Source of the DNA: Puffinus mauretanicus
Lineage: Eukaryota > Chordata > Aves > Procellariiformes > Procellariidae
Direction of reading: 5' to 3'
Assembly: GCA_023333565.1 (NCBI GenBank)
Contig: JAJKFH010003083.1
Coordinates: 124,001 to 188,000, forward strand
Length of the DNA stretch: 64,000 nt
Program-made: the position numbers and the translations under genes
Part shown: positions 11,994 through 24,045 of the stretch, one piece after another
Numbering within the stretch: the stretch's first letter is position 1
How the letters are laid out: each line of letters starts with the position of its first letter
The notes under the pieces: model-generated
Told to the model about the DNA's origin: nothing
The model's input: the letters and a program-made list of their open reading frames with translations, nothing else
Database searches by the model: none

Positions 11994-13569
11994 CCTGCCT
12001 TAATCATTCGGTTTTCAGTAGCTTTATTGCTCATATAAAGACAACGATCTTAATTCTTAATCCCCATGTTAGAGATTGGTGAGTTTCAAATTAAAGCAAG
12101 AAAACCTCTATGGTACCGTTATGTGTGAGAACTAATATTATTATCTATGTAAAAAGAGCCAGCCGATACCATAACACTGTCTTTCATTCTAGAAAAAAAA
12201 TTATCTGATTTTTGTCCCCTTTATTATACTGGCATCCAAGTCCATAATTTCCTACCTGCTAGCTATTTGTAATTAAAGCTGTCTCCAACTACCTTGCCTT
12301 TTAAGGCACATCTTGAAAACAAATCTACAGTTAGACTCAGGGAGAGAATCAAGGCATCACATTTATGAAGACATTCTTTTCTGCCGAAGTAAAATTAATA
12401 TATTTTGCAAAACAAAGAATTTGGAAATAAATTGTGACTCATTCTGGACTGACAAAATGTTTGCATGTGGTTCATGTTTTCTGCAGCTATGCATCTTGTT
12501 AAAGAGCTCGTTTCTGATCTAACTCAGGCTAGCAGGATGTAGCATATAAATTTAACTAGATATTTGTGTTCTGCCCTAAGGGTAGAGCTAATGAAAGACG
12601 GACCATGTTTTGAATTCAAAACTGTTTACTCTGTGCAGGACATTGAACTTCCATACAAGATAACTTTCCACTTGCATCGTGCCGCCCAGGATACCCCTGT
12701 CCCAGAAAACCTCAGAGGCCTGTATCATTTACAAGCACTACCCTCCAAAAGAAACTGATTGCAAATTACTATTTTAGTGAGTGTGCACTGGAAGCATACA
12801 CATAGATAATATTACAACATAGGTCTGCCCTGTCCTACTATCTGTAAAACACATTTGCAGCAAGACAAGTGCCCATCACGGTCCCAGTACAAGAAGGAAG
12901 GGTAGCAATGCTGGACTTGGAAAAAGAGGGTGAAGGAGCTGAAGGATTTCCAATTTATTTTTCCAATTCACTTTGTATGTAGCAGGCACCTTGTAACAGT
13001 TTCTTCTGTTTTCCAAGGTTTTTCTGGAGCGACACTCCCCATTTTGAACATAAAAAAGATCAGTAGCAACAGATCAGATCTTTCCTTACCAAAAGCACTG
13101 TAAGAGTCCCTGTTGTATATGAAGTACAAAAACTGGGAAGATCTCTTGTTGCAAAGCTTGAGAAACACAACACCCCTCAACACTCAGAGAGAAGGAAATG
13201 ACCAAAATGGAAAGAGCTTCTCTTTTTTAAACACCAACAGCCATGGGAATGGTTCCTGATGGAGATGCCCAGAGGCAAGGGAGTACTGGGAACTATACAG
13301 TTTGCAGCCCCTTACCCCAGTAAATATAGTATTGCCGTTGGTGGTACTCAGCCGCAGGGTAACTCTGCAAAGCCTGAAGACTGAGGCTTGCTTTCTCTGG
13401 ATTTTTCCTGGCCTGCCTGGAGCATTATTTCAGTTTGCTTAGCTGTAACACAGCAATTTTTTAATGACTAGGTGGCTTTTTATTTTTCGCTTAGCTTTGT
13501 ATAATCATGTAGTGCAACCATAACTTTGATACGGATAGTAATAGCAAGTAGTTATTCCGTGCAGAATGA

Positions 13570-13581
13570 ACCATTAATGGT
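13570..13581. promoter_or_regulatory. Palindrome with inverted homeodomain cores
   Basis: ACCATTAATGGT is a perfect 12-bp palindrome with an ATTA/TAAT core on each strand. It may bind a homeodomain dimer. By chance a few 12-bp palindromes are expected in a window of this size, so this is weak support. Confidence 0.2.
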
Positions 13582-13599
13582 GCCAGCCTAATGATGCAG

Positions 13600-16500
13600 C
13601 GCAGAGAAATGGGGGCATGGGATATCGCTGAGGCCGTGAAAACAGGGGCCATGATGCAGAGCAGACATAAATGAATGAGATGATAGGTGTGGCCTTAAAA
13701 GTGGGACACAGGATGATACGGGAGACCCCAAGGGCTAGGAACAGCTCACCAATGGCCCGTTACTGAGAGCTAACGGAGTTCAAAGAAGCAAAAATGGTTT
13801 TAGGGGCAACAACAAACACTCGTTCAAGAACTGCACAGGCAGTTCATGGAGGCACTAAGATACCTGAGCTCTGGGCAAGAAACAGCTGCCTTCTTTGGGC
13901 TGAGATAACCACGGGGCACCCTGCATAGGCACATGCTGCTGGGTCTCTGGTTTGAAGATTGAGATACACAAGGTGACTTCTTCCCCTCAGCCCGCTCCCT
14001 CAGCCTACTGCTTTCCTGCTTTTCCTGTTTTAGGAATGCGGAAACCCTCAATCTGTGATTAAATGACTGCCAACAAAACCTTGACACTATGTCGCACTAT
14101 CACATGTTCCTTCTGAATATGCACGCACCAGCACACAGAGAATATGGCTTCTATTTTCTTTTTCATGTCCGAACTCTACATCTCTTTGCCTGGGGCACTG
14201 ATCCACTCAAAGCTCGCTCCGCCTGTGATTGCTGACATATATTCCAATGAACGCCGACAAAGGCTTTTCATGGCGTGGACGCCTACCCTCTAGGTATGGC
14301 ACTGACCCTTCCCATTTATTTCACATGGGACACCCAACAGCCATCCAACGGCAACACCTTTTTGTTAACAAATGGTGCTACGGAAAGCAGACCGAAAGGT
14401 TCTTTTTCAGACATTCTTTCCCAATTGTCTTTGATGATAAAACCTAGCAACAGCTACTGGCATCCTTTAAGAAATGTATGTAAAGAATCTAAATATCCCA
14501 TTTTCTTCCGTTTTCAACATTTTTCAGAAGGGTACTGAAGCCGAAAAATATAATCAAGCTATCTTCTTCGTCTAATAGCTTTTCTGGAACAGTGAGTCTA
14601 TCCAATCCTGCTGACTTCTTTGTGTAATAATACATTGCAGTGCAGAGAAGCTGATGATTCCAGGGACTCTTTTGCTAACAAGCAATTCCAAAAAATAGTG
14701 AAAAAGTTAAGTTTCTACAAGTCTTTTATATTACTTAATATCTTTGCTCTGAGAAGCCAATGCTGAGGTGAAAGAATTATTTAGTATTCCAAGAAAATGC
14801 ATCAAAAATCATTTTTAACTGAAATTTCTTAGCTTACCTTTACTTTCAAACACTAATCTAATTGGAGAAAGAAATGCCCTCACTGAAAACATAAACCTCT
14901 TATAAAATATAGACCTGCTTTATTGTTTTAACAGGAAAACATAAACATCTTGGTGTCCGTATCTGTTTGTAACCTGTGAGCAAACAGGTCCCTTCCTACT
15001 GGAAAAGAATGTTGCACGCGAGCTCACTTAACAACTTTTCCAGTGCTGGCATGAAATCATTCAAACAGTTTGAGAAGAACCTTTACTGTCATAATCCTCT
15101 TCATTTTCCTCACCCAGCCAAAATCCCCCTCACTCCCTCACTCCAGTTGATGCACTTCTCTGATGAGCAGCTCCCAGCATCGTTTCCCTGCCTCTGAGAG
15201 ACCCTGTGGTGCTCAGCTCCCTCTGCTATAGCAAAAAGAGCTCCACAAAACCAAAGCACTTGCTTAGATCCTGCTGCCTGAGCCCCATCCTCTTGCCCAT
15301 CTCACGCAATCCCTGTTGTTACCCACCTCCTGCATCTCCTTTTGCAGAAATACAGGCGGTCTTGTCTAGAAAGGTTATAGATGCAGCTGTACCATAAAAG
15401 CTCTTCAGAAGATCAGGTGCAAGAGTGACCCACTGCATCCAGGCTCCCTGCCTGGGCTCACCGGGCCAACACAACTCTCTTTGGTATCGCCCACACAGAA
15501 CCAAAACCAGACTGCAGTGTGCATCATGAGGAGTTTACAATTTAAATACCGTGAAAGCTAGAGATCCTCGACAGTGCAAAAGGAGACCGAGGTCCTTTTC
15601 ATTTTAGGTATTAAAATTTGGGGATTATTTACAGGGAAACTGTGATCTCCAATGCAGAGATGAACGGTAGGAAAAGTGTGGGCGTAGCAAAAGGCAACAG
15701 TGGCAAAAGCAATGCTGCGATATCCCTAGAGCACTGGATATTTTCAGTCTCCACAAACACCTCCGTGTGGCCTTATGTCATTGGGCAGATGCTTCCATAC
15801 CACTCCATATACCCACCCCTCAGACCAATGTCCTCTGGCTTTCCTTTCTGGTCAGTCTAAGTAACAATTTTTCCACAGACTTCATTCTTAGCCCTGCTTG
15901 CTTATATTAAAGCAGGATTTGGTCCTCTAAGACAGAGTTTTTCAACTTAACTGCTTGGGAGGACCATACCTGAGAACTAGTAACTTTAAACTCCTCTTTA
16001 GCAAATTATCTCTAGGGCTGGAGCTTCTCCTTCACAGACATTTGTAGAATACTTTCTATCTGTTTCTAATTTATAAATGCTGGTTTGAAATACACATGCA
16101 GAACTCAACAATTAAACCTGTTTCCCTGCTTCTTTCTTTCTTTAATACTGCAATTTACCTTCTGGGTTCTCTACTGTCCCTGAGAAAATGTAATAACTAC
16201 TTCTTGGCAGCTCACTAGGAAGAGGGAAAAAAAGAAAAAGTGGATGGAGTTCAGAAAACAGCAACAAAAAAAGATAAAGGGCTAGGGAGACACACTAGTG
16301 GGAAATTACTTTAAAAAAGCAAGTATGTGTAGCTTAACTAAACAATGACAAAAGAGGTTGTGGTAATTGGAAATAGCTGAAGGTTGTAAACACCAAAGGT
16401 GAGTAATAGGTTGCCCCAAGTTGCTCAAGGGGGATATGACTGCAAAGACAAGGTGGAAATTCTTCCCAGGCAGCCAGAAGTCGGAGAAAAGAAGTTTGTA

Positions 16501-18280
16501 GACAACTTCTGTCTGGGGGAAATAGGAGTGCAGTCCTCTGCCCAGCAAAGCACTGGGCATGAAGGACAGGATGGACAACCAGTGGGAAGAGTGAGATCGG
16601 GAGAAGCTATCTGGAGCAGGCAAAGGGGGATGGATTCAGTAGCCTGTAGAAGCCCCTTACAGCCACCCTGCAATTTTGTAGTACAAGTTGCCTGGGTCCC
16701 TTCCTAACATCCTGCACAAATACAGCGTAGCTTCACAACTTCAGCACTCTCTCAAGTTGATCAAGACGCTGCAAATTCATTAGCCTCAGTCTCTTACCCT
16801 CCCATCTTTGGGACACAGGCTGGAGCCCAGTCTACCCTTTCCCTCGGGCTAGAACATTATGTCATGAAACAAGAACAAACAAAGCTCCCCCGACTCGAGT
16901 ATTCTTCTGCCCCATCTTTGTGCAACTGTCTTATGTTTAAAAAGCACAGGAAACCCTGTTATTTGATAGTTACTTTCAAATAACTTTGAAACAAAGAACT
17001 TCCTCACTCATGTCTTTTTTGCCACTAGACCCACGCCCGTGGGCATTCACTCCCTTTTAAGCCAAGCACTATGGTCTTCGCCTCCATTGTTACTTCCATT
17101 TCATCTATTTTCAAACCAACAGAAAAGTGCCTCACGTCTAAATGCATTTCCCAGCCCCTGTGCTACAGACAGTGCTTCCTCTGTTCTCACGGAGAGCTTA
17201 CAGATTTTTTTGATTCTCTCTATTCTTTCTTTTTTGGTACTTATTCTGGCCATGCTCCCTTCTTGCCTAAATTTCCTAACTGTACTGTATGAGATACCTC
17301 AATCCTATCCGACTTGGCAGCAACATGTCCCTGTTGGTCTCATGCATACTAAAACATAGAGCCGCAAAGATATTTAGATTCCTATCTCACGTTCCAGATT
17401 TTGTTGTTGTCATTGTTAATCTGGCCCATAACTCTCTGAAAAAGCAAGTTTTACGAAGCAGAAATCAATCATGAGGAAAACTGAGAGGACAAATGTCAAC
17501 ACTTAAATGAGTATTAGGAATTGATTAACTTCATTGAGTGCTAATAAAAGAAAGATCATAAACCACACAAGACAGTGGTGGTAAAACAGAATCCATACCC
17601 CGACGAGTACTTAGGAGTCTTGCCAGGTGGGAATCGGCAATTACCTTGCAGAATAACGCTAGAGCTAAGATTATTTAAAATATAACCAGAGGAACATCAG
17701 ATTGGTATAAGGAGGTGTATTACTTCTGCACAAGGTATTAATGAGGTACTGTGCCCATTTTTCAGTGTGTACTTCAGAAATAAAAAAAGGTATGAGAAGG
17801 AAACAAGCTTTGGAAATTATCACAGTGACACTCCTGGGAAGCTCAGTCTGCTTCGGCTTATTCAAGAAAGGTCAAAGAGATGACTTGATTATGGTTTACA
17901 ACAGCTTACACCACCTTACGACAGATTCCATGGGAAAATAACTTTAGATTTTAGGTAGCTTTCCAGTCAAAAATACCAGAAAAAGTTCCAACTGTTGGAG
18001 GCTGAAACTAATTGCAACCAGAAGGAACTTTTTTTTTAATGAGGATTAGAAGTAAACACTAGAAAAAATGCCTCATGTAGATGTTTTGATTCTTTATTAC
18101 TTCGAGGCTTCAAAACAGGATCAAATGTCTATATTATGAGACGCTGTTTTAACACAGTATTTACACGTTTAGTTCGGCAGTAGCTGAATGAAAGTACCTG
18201 ACCTACTTAAAATCCTAATAGTCCTTATGCCTACTTAAGTTCTATGAACCTGTACATCATTTCTGAGTTGCCATCAGGGA
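13600..18280. other. Non-coding DNA, no gene seen
   Basis: No gene is recognised. Two loosely similar stretches near 13592 and 13650 share ATGATGCAG(C/A)GCAGA. Bases 16390-16680 are GC-richer and open on both strands (about 100 and 82 codons) without a recognisable product. Bases 17401-17530 contain CATTGTTAAT at 17411-17420 and several ATTA cores, resembling enhancer sequence but less dense than the blocks listed separately. Confidence 0.55.
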
Positions 18281-18294
18281 GAAACAAACTGAAC

Positions 18295-18420
18295 TTGGTG
18301 GCTCTCATTGTATGCTGCTTCCACCAATAATTTATGTCATCTATCCTAATTAATTAGGTGGATAAAAACAGCAAACACTATAAACTCCATTTTCATCTCT
18401 TCAAGGTGTGTGGTTTATGG
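18295..18420. promoter_or_regulatory. Candidate enhancer with paired-type homeodomain site
   Basis: A perfect 14-bp palindrome CCTAATTAATTAGG lies at 18345-18358. It contains TAAT-TA-ATTA, the P2 arrangement known to bind dimers of paired-class homeodomain proteins. Upstream within 30 bases are CCAATAATTTATG (CCAAT-like and HOX/CDX-like TTTATG). The combination resembles a conserved developmental element. Sequence conservation was not tested. Confidence 0.35.
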
Positions 18421-21400
18421 CAGTATAACTCCGCTACTGGAAGGAAATAAAACTGTAACGCATAGCGGTAAGCTCCGTAAGCAACAGAGTCAAACCAGAA
18501 GTATACTCCACGCCTGTGTAGGTCTCACAGGTCCCTTAACTCCTCCAGAACAAAGCTGAAAGTCTAAACCTTGCCTAAACAGTTCCAGCCACTGAGCTCA
18601 CGACCCACTTTTAGCTGGTTTGGTGGCAGGACAATGCATTTTCAGCAGCAGTACCAGGAACTTAAGTAAAACAAACCTAAGCTTTACAGACAGGTAGAAA
18701 AGTAGAGATTTGCCACACAGCCCTTCCTTTTTATCTATATGAAGTCTGGGCTAAATTCTAAAGCTTTGCCTGTGTTAAAAGTATCCAAATAGCACATTAT
18801 TAGTATTTCCCCTTATACAGGTGCTTAGTTCTGTCACTTCTCCTGGGGAGGCTGAGGAAACCCAAATCAGGTGGACAATACCCATTCATTCTTTCCTATT
18901 CTGAACCAGTGCTACATTTTCTAGTGTTTTATATAACCTGCTTTTAAAATTCTTGGTATGCTCAATGTCTTTCTAGTGCCTATTAACCTGTATCACTTCA
19001 GAGTCTAATTTTAATACCTGATGTTTGAGTGAATGGTTTGATTTTCAGGTTGCTGCTGTAAAGGGATGATAGAACATCTGAAAGTATCTCCCTGTAGACC
19101 TTCACAAGTTTGAGGAGATGCTATAACATGCTGTAGATTTATTAATTCCTAGACTAACAAAGAGGATATTATATCTAGTCTGCTTAAGCTACATGTATTC
19201 ATATGTCAAATGGAGTACTGCATTTTCTATAGGCTGTCCCAGGCAAGTACCGATACCACGGCGCCGTGGCTGCTCCTTTGTTTCTCCACCGCGTTTCAGT
19301 TTCAGAGGTATGTGAAGCAGCATTCACCAGCAATATCTCTGCTTTTAAGATCCCCCTGAAGAAGTGTTCTCCAGGCACATCCCCAGTTGGGATGAATGAT
19401 TGATCTGACCATCTTGGAGATATGCTATGTCCACTGGCTACTTGCAAACTTTCTCATTAGGCTTGTTAGTCAGAATTTTACATGACCACAACTCAGCATA
19501 TGTTCTGCCTGCAATATTTTTGACCAGAACTAATATTTCAAAAATTTGCTGTTTGTAATGTACCATCTGCACCGTCTTCAGGGTCACACAGCATTTTACC
19601 TATTCCCTCAGCAGACAGACGTAAATTACACAAGGAATTTATGAAATGTCTATATAAGCAGACTCAAATTCACATTCATACTCTTTGGAACACTTTTGCC
19701 ACTAACATTTCATCTAACAGAAATTCAGTTTTCCCTCAGGAAACTGAATCCAAGGGTTTAAAAAAATGTTTAAGCTAATTATTGGAGCTGAACACGCATA
19801 TGGGGTAAATCCACCCATTTCAATAGAAGTGTGCCGATTTACTTCAGCTGAACATCAGCCTGTTGTGTTTTATTTGAATAAACGCTAGCGAGATCTTTCC
19901 AATGTTTATAAAACCTAGTTAGTGAGAGAGGTAAACTAAGGGTTAAGTGCAGCTGCTGCAAATTAAGGGCTGCAAAACCTAACAATGTATTGCCATCTAT
20001 GATCCCACATTAAAACTGCCTGGGAGCAAACCTCCCCAGCTTTGAGTTTCGAGAACCCTTGAAGCAGAAGTGGAAAATCAGCTTACAAAGTCAGACAGAT
20101 AAGGATAATTTTTGTTCTCAGGGTATAATAGAAGATGTAATATCATTATTAGTGTTGTAGAAAGATAAAGGAAGAAATGTATATTAAGCGTATACAAGGA
20201 TTATAGGAGTAATAGAAACGCTCAACCGTGAAAGGTATCAAGGAAGGTCTTTGGTTCAAGAGCTTACCTGGCCACGGATCAGATGCAAAATACTTTTCTC
20301 TGGCAACAGGAGCAAAGACCTGGATGTTTTTCAGAATTAAAGCATGCTTATATGTGTGAAAGTGGGTGGATGTGTATAAAGGAACTGACGTGCCTTATTT
20401 CAGTTTCAAATATGATTCATCAACTTAATATTCTTCCACTTTGTACATACTGATGATTCACACCTTTAGAAGACCATGTTAGAATTTGGCTGCACATTCA
20501 GTACCACAAAATCCGTAATGTTCTTCAGGATTTCCTACCGTTGTATTACCACCGAAAACGCCATGCTGATTTTGAACACAAAAGTTCCTATTCTCTTTGG
20601 ATTTACCAGAGTCAGCACAAAACTCCTTGTTTCAACTAATAAAATGCATTGAATAAGATGGCTGAACACATACCAATCTTTTTTTTCTTTTAAATCTCCC
20701 TGCAAATCCTTTTGTAAGTATATTTTTTCCTTTTTACTTCCAGTATGAAGCAATAGGAGATATGCCACTGACACCTCTGATAAAAGCAATAGCCTGTCCG
20801 AAAAAGTGAAGACACCTTGTGAGCAACAAAAACCCAAGCACACAATTCTTAACAGTAGGGCTGAACATTATTTCCATAGGGTGAATGTTACTTACAAGAT
20901 CTGTGGAGTTCAAACGCGTAACCAGAAGTGCCTGCAGAAGGAAAAAAATTATGTTAGTATTCTAGAGAAAACCATAGAGAAATATGAAAAAACATTGCTC
21001 TAAGCTGTAAAATCATTGCGAGGGACGCACTACAGTTTGAGCTTTGCTTCGACTGGGGAAAAAAGGCAGAGGGAGGCTGCTTTGCCTAGGTTTTTAATCC
21101 AGTTATAGTACAGAGAGGAAAAGTGGGCTTCAGGGACTGCATCCTCCTAAAAGCATTTAAATTAGGAACAGGTAAATAGAACGTCAGCATTCGTAGCCAT
21201 AACAGGAAGACAGAGTTCCTGAAAATGATAGAAATAATGGGAATCTGATGTTAAGGCTGTGAAAAAGCCCAGACTCATTGCTTCATGCACATCAGTGCGT
21301 CGCTCCAACTTGTCACAGCTGAGGAGTTGGATACCAGTTGCCATTCTTATTTTGTAATTATATCAACTGCTGGAGTACCTGGAGCAGAACGTTTAAACAA

Positions 21401-22800
21401 AACCCCCACATCAGGTCGCAGGGGCTGGGTTCACCTTCATGACTGAGGATGCCCTTACCGCTGCATGGCTGTATTCAGCAGAGAAACACGGGCTCTCCAG
21501 GTGGGCAAATCCTTTCAAGCCAAGGGAGGCACCTCAGCTAGGGCAGGTGAAGCACTTCCCCTGCCCCGAGGCTGGCTCAGGCACCAGTCTAGCCCCACTG
21601 CACATATTCAGAGTTAGCCACGATGCTCTGAGACCAAAAGCGCCCCTGGCACAGAAGGAAGGAGGAGGCTGAAATGCCCTGGAGAGCAGAAGGCACAACA
21701 TTTCATCTAACATTCAAAAGCAAAAAGCAGGACTTTATTCCCGTTATGATCATGACAGAGTGAAGGGGCCAAGCCAGCCTCAAGGGAACATGCCTTACTC
21801 TGTTTATTCGTGGCAGGAAGAATCCCAAAAGCCCATCAGCTGCAGCATCCCTAAGTACAGATGCCAAGATAGGGCAGCACAGCGAGGTGCTTTGCAGTGG
21901 TCTGTCAAGGACCACCCTGCCCAAAGACTTTCTATAAAATCTGACGCTACAGGGAGTGCTCTGCTCCGGGGCACCAGGGAAAGCTTCAATGACACTTGGA
22001 AATGCATTGCACCTAGCAAGCAAGAGCAGCACACCCTGCTAGAGTCCGGATTTGTCTAGAAACCGGGAGCCACAGAAATGCCAGCAAAAGTTTTTTCCAT
22101 CCTCCGCAAAACATCACAGTGCAAGATGGAAACTAACCTCTCTGCCTATTTACTTACCCTGAAGATAGGCTGCTAAATCACTTATTTTTGTAGAAATAAC
22201 AAATAGCTCAGTAGGAAGAAAACCCTTAAAACCAAGAGCATTCTTAGCAATTTAAAACTGCTGTAAAGGACCCTTAGAAGCTACAAGCAAATCTGTTGTC
22301 TTAGTTAAAATCTCATACATGTGCAGGTGGAAAACAATTTCTGGATTTACCAGGTTTTGAAACCATCAGTTTTACAAGGGAGCGCGGAACTCCTCTGTAT
22401 GCTTACTTTTCCTAGTTTCGTGACCTCTCTTCTAATCTCACGGCAAACAGATCAAAGGAGTTTACTTTTCCTAACGCTCTACCTGTTCTCCCTTCCAATC
22501 CTAATGCCAAAATTTCAGCAGCCAAACAAGTTCAAACACACACAATTTAATCTACAATACTGAACTTGCCCCTCTTCTTTCTAAGATAATTTGTTGCTGT
22601 GACAAGACCAGAAAAGATGAAATTTGCTTATGGTACAAGATCACATTGACGTTGTTTCATTGTTCTTGTTTGGAGTTATGAGATACTATTTTCACGTATT
22701 ACACAATGTTGCTATACCACAAGCTCAAAAGTTTTGTGTATCGTCAGATATTTCCTGGTTTTTCTGGCACCAAGTTATCGGAAATTTTCAGATCTTTAAA
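18421..22800. other. Non-coding DNA with one old repeat relic
   Basis: No coding region is recognised. A probable ancient repeat relic lies at 19798-19862. Bases 19883-19896 hold CGCTAGCG directly followed by AGATCT, two small palindromes. On the minus strand a good donor (CCAG then GTAAGC, exon side ending at 20268) follows a pyrimidine-rich acceptor-like tract, but the implied exon is only 32 bases. Bases 21430-22060 are GC-richer with overlapping frames on both strands and no recognisable product. Confidence 0.55.
19798..19862 (+). repeat. Probable ancient amniote foldback repeat
   Basis: GTAAATC and its reverse complement GATTTAC bracket a central stretch containing ATTTCAATAGAAGT, followed by TTCAGCTGAACATCAGCC. 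The order matches, from memory, a widely dispersed old repeat of reptiles and birds in which a foldback around CAATGGAGT is followed by GATTTACACCAGCTGAGGAT. The family name is not assigned because I cannot search a repeat library. Decay is substantial. Confidence 0.4.
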
Positions 22801-22862
22801 TATTAAAGCATTCAGCATTAAGTAGAAGATTGACAGGGAACTGAAAGAGTTCAGCACAGCAT

Positions 22863-23075
22863 AATATGTGTAATAATTGGCTTTAGGGAGGTGGAAAAAC
22901 AACCTTATTGTTAAGGGATTTTAATGTTGGCACATACTTAGCATGCAAATACAAATTCATGCACATTGTTAATTTGTCTGCCTCACCAATTGCTCCACGT
23001 TATTAAATCTTTCCCCTTAAACAGACCCTGGCAGGTTTCTGAAAGCACTTCCTTCCAAGGAAGTTGTTATTAGAT
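22863..23075. promoter_or_regulatory. Candidate conserved enhancer block
   Basis: The block contains TAATAATTGG at 22871-22880, a perfect POU octamer ATGCAAAT at 22943-22950, a SOX plus homeodomain composite ACATTGTTAATTTG at 22963-22976, a CCAAT core at 22986-22990, and a STAT-like TTCCAAGGAA at 23053-23062. An exact octamer close to a SOX core recalls SOX-POU composite elements, although the spacing of about 13 bases is wider than the classical arrangement. Stops are frequent in all frames. This is inferred from motifs only. Confidence 0.35.
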
Positions 23076-23162
23076 GGATATTCTTGAAAAGGTTCCAGCA
23101 GCATCTCAGCTACATTGGCATTTCCAGAATATTTCTGAACACGTAACAACTTGGTGTTGGAT

Positions 23163-23750
23163 GGAGCTCAAGATGCAATTAACATCCTCAGAACAGAAAT
23201 TAAAATTGTATAAGGTACAACTGTATTGACAGAGTGAAACAATGACACATACTTCCACTTCTGAAAAATCCCTTTTTCCTTCAGAGACTCCTCTCCATGG
23301 AAGAACTTCAGTGACCAGGAATCAGGGTGACTTTACATAAAAGCATCGTCGTATTTCAGAGTAATGGTCCTACATATCACAGAGGCAATGTCCAATTTAG
23401 GTTCCAGAATGCTGTACTAGTACTGCTGTTATTAGGGACACTGTTCTAACTCCATTGTAGATTAATGGCTTTTCTTCCAGTAGAAAGACATTAAGAAACA
23501 CACAGATGGGTGCGTGCACAGGCTATAGGAAGAAACCAAGGCCTGCGGGTACGTTTGTATTTGGGGAAACAGTACAATGTCAAGTTGTCCCTTATATAAC
23601 TGTGTCAAAAACAAATGCGGAAGACGTGAATCTCTATCATCGTTTGCTCTAAAAAACACTGCATATAACTCTATAGCCTATATATATGCCATATACATAG
23701 CTATAGGATTACTTCTGGTTGGAATGAAACGTCCATAGGCAGTACATGCA
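23163..23750. other. Non-coding DNA, no gene seen
   Basis: AT-rich sequence between the candidate enhancer and the CR1 fragment. There is an AT-rich stretch with TATATA and CTATAG repeats at 23665-23705. No recognisable gene. Confidence 0.6.
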
Positions 23751-23754
23751 CAAG

Positions 23755-24045
23755 AGTGAGTGGAAGATCAGAAAGCTGAAAGAATGGGGTCTGCTTAGCC
23801 TGAAGAGCGAGGAGAGGACATTGCAGCAGCTTTCTATTCGGTAACAGGCTGTTGGAATGAGGAAAAGAGTAACCAGTTCCCTGTGCCCACGATGGATGGG
23901 ACACAAGCAGGAAAGGGCCAAAACTGCAGCTGCAAAAGACTGAAGTTAGATGCAAGGAAAAAGAAATAAAAAACCCCACAAACTTTTTAACAGTAAGAAC
24001 AGCAAAACAATTTCCTTTGCCCAAATGCGAGGGCTGGAGGGGTGG
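23755..24045 (+). mobile_element. Decayed CR1 LINE fragment
   Basis: The stretch reads as a degraded 3' portion of a CR1 element in sense orientation. Around 23788 it has GGTCTGCTTAGCCTGAAGAG (the conserved GTCTGTTTAGCCTGGAGAAG of the family). Then come CAGCAGCTTTCTATTCGGTA, CAGTTCCCTGTGCCCACGAT, a GACACAAGCAGGAAAGGGCC segment, TGAAGTTAGATGCAAGGAAA (family: TTAGATATTAGGAAAAA), and TTTTTAACAGTAAGAACAGC followed by TTGCCCAAAT. The terminal ATTCTATG repeats typical of intact CR1 3' ends are absent, so the copy is truncated or too decayed. The 133-codon minus-strand frame over it is a shadow. CR1 at this state is the best evidence that the host is a bird or other sauropsid. Confidence 0.75.

Larger units (their letters stand above)
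9801..13560. other. Non-coding DNA, no gene seen
   Basis: AT-rich sequence with small open frames on both strands and nothing recognisable. A perfect 9-bp stem lies at 10720-10740, four AAAAC units at 11974-11993, and a 12-bp AT-only palindrome at 11588-11599. Bases 11200-11500 are GC-richer with overlapping opposite-strand frames of about 100 codons, which I attribute to composition. Confidence 0.6.

Noticed and set aside
14821..14930. Minus-strand exon with donor AAAG before GTAAGC
   Set aside because: The implied exons are 20-45 bases with weak acceptors, and the one open frame is expected by chance.
16392..16450. Resemblance to the CR1 phrase 'AACAGGTTGCCCA' (TAATAGGTTGCCCCAAG)
   Set aside because: Only about a dozen bases agree and neighbouring CR1 landmarks are missing on both sides.
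20230..20330. Minus-strand exon candidate ending CCAG before GTAAGC at 20268
   Set aside because: The implied exon is only 32 bases, two frames are open by chance, and no partner exon was found.
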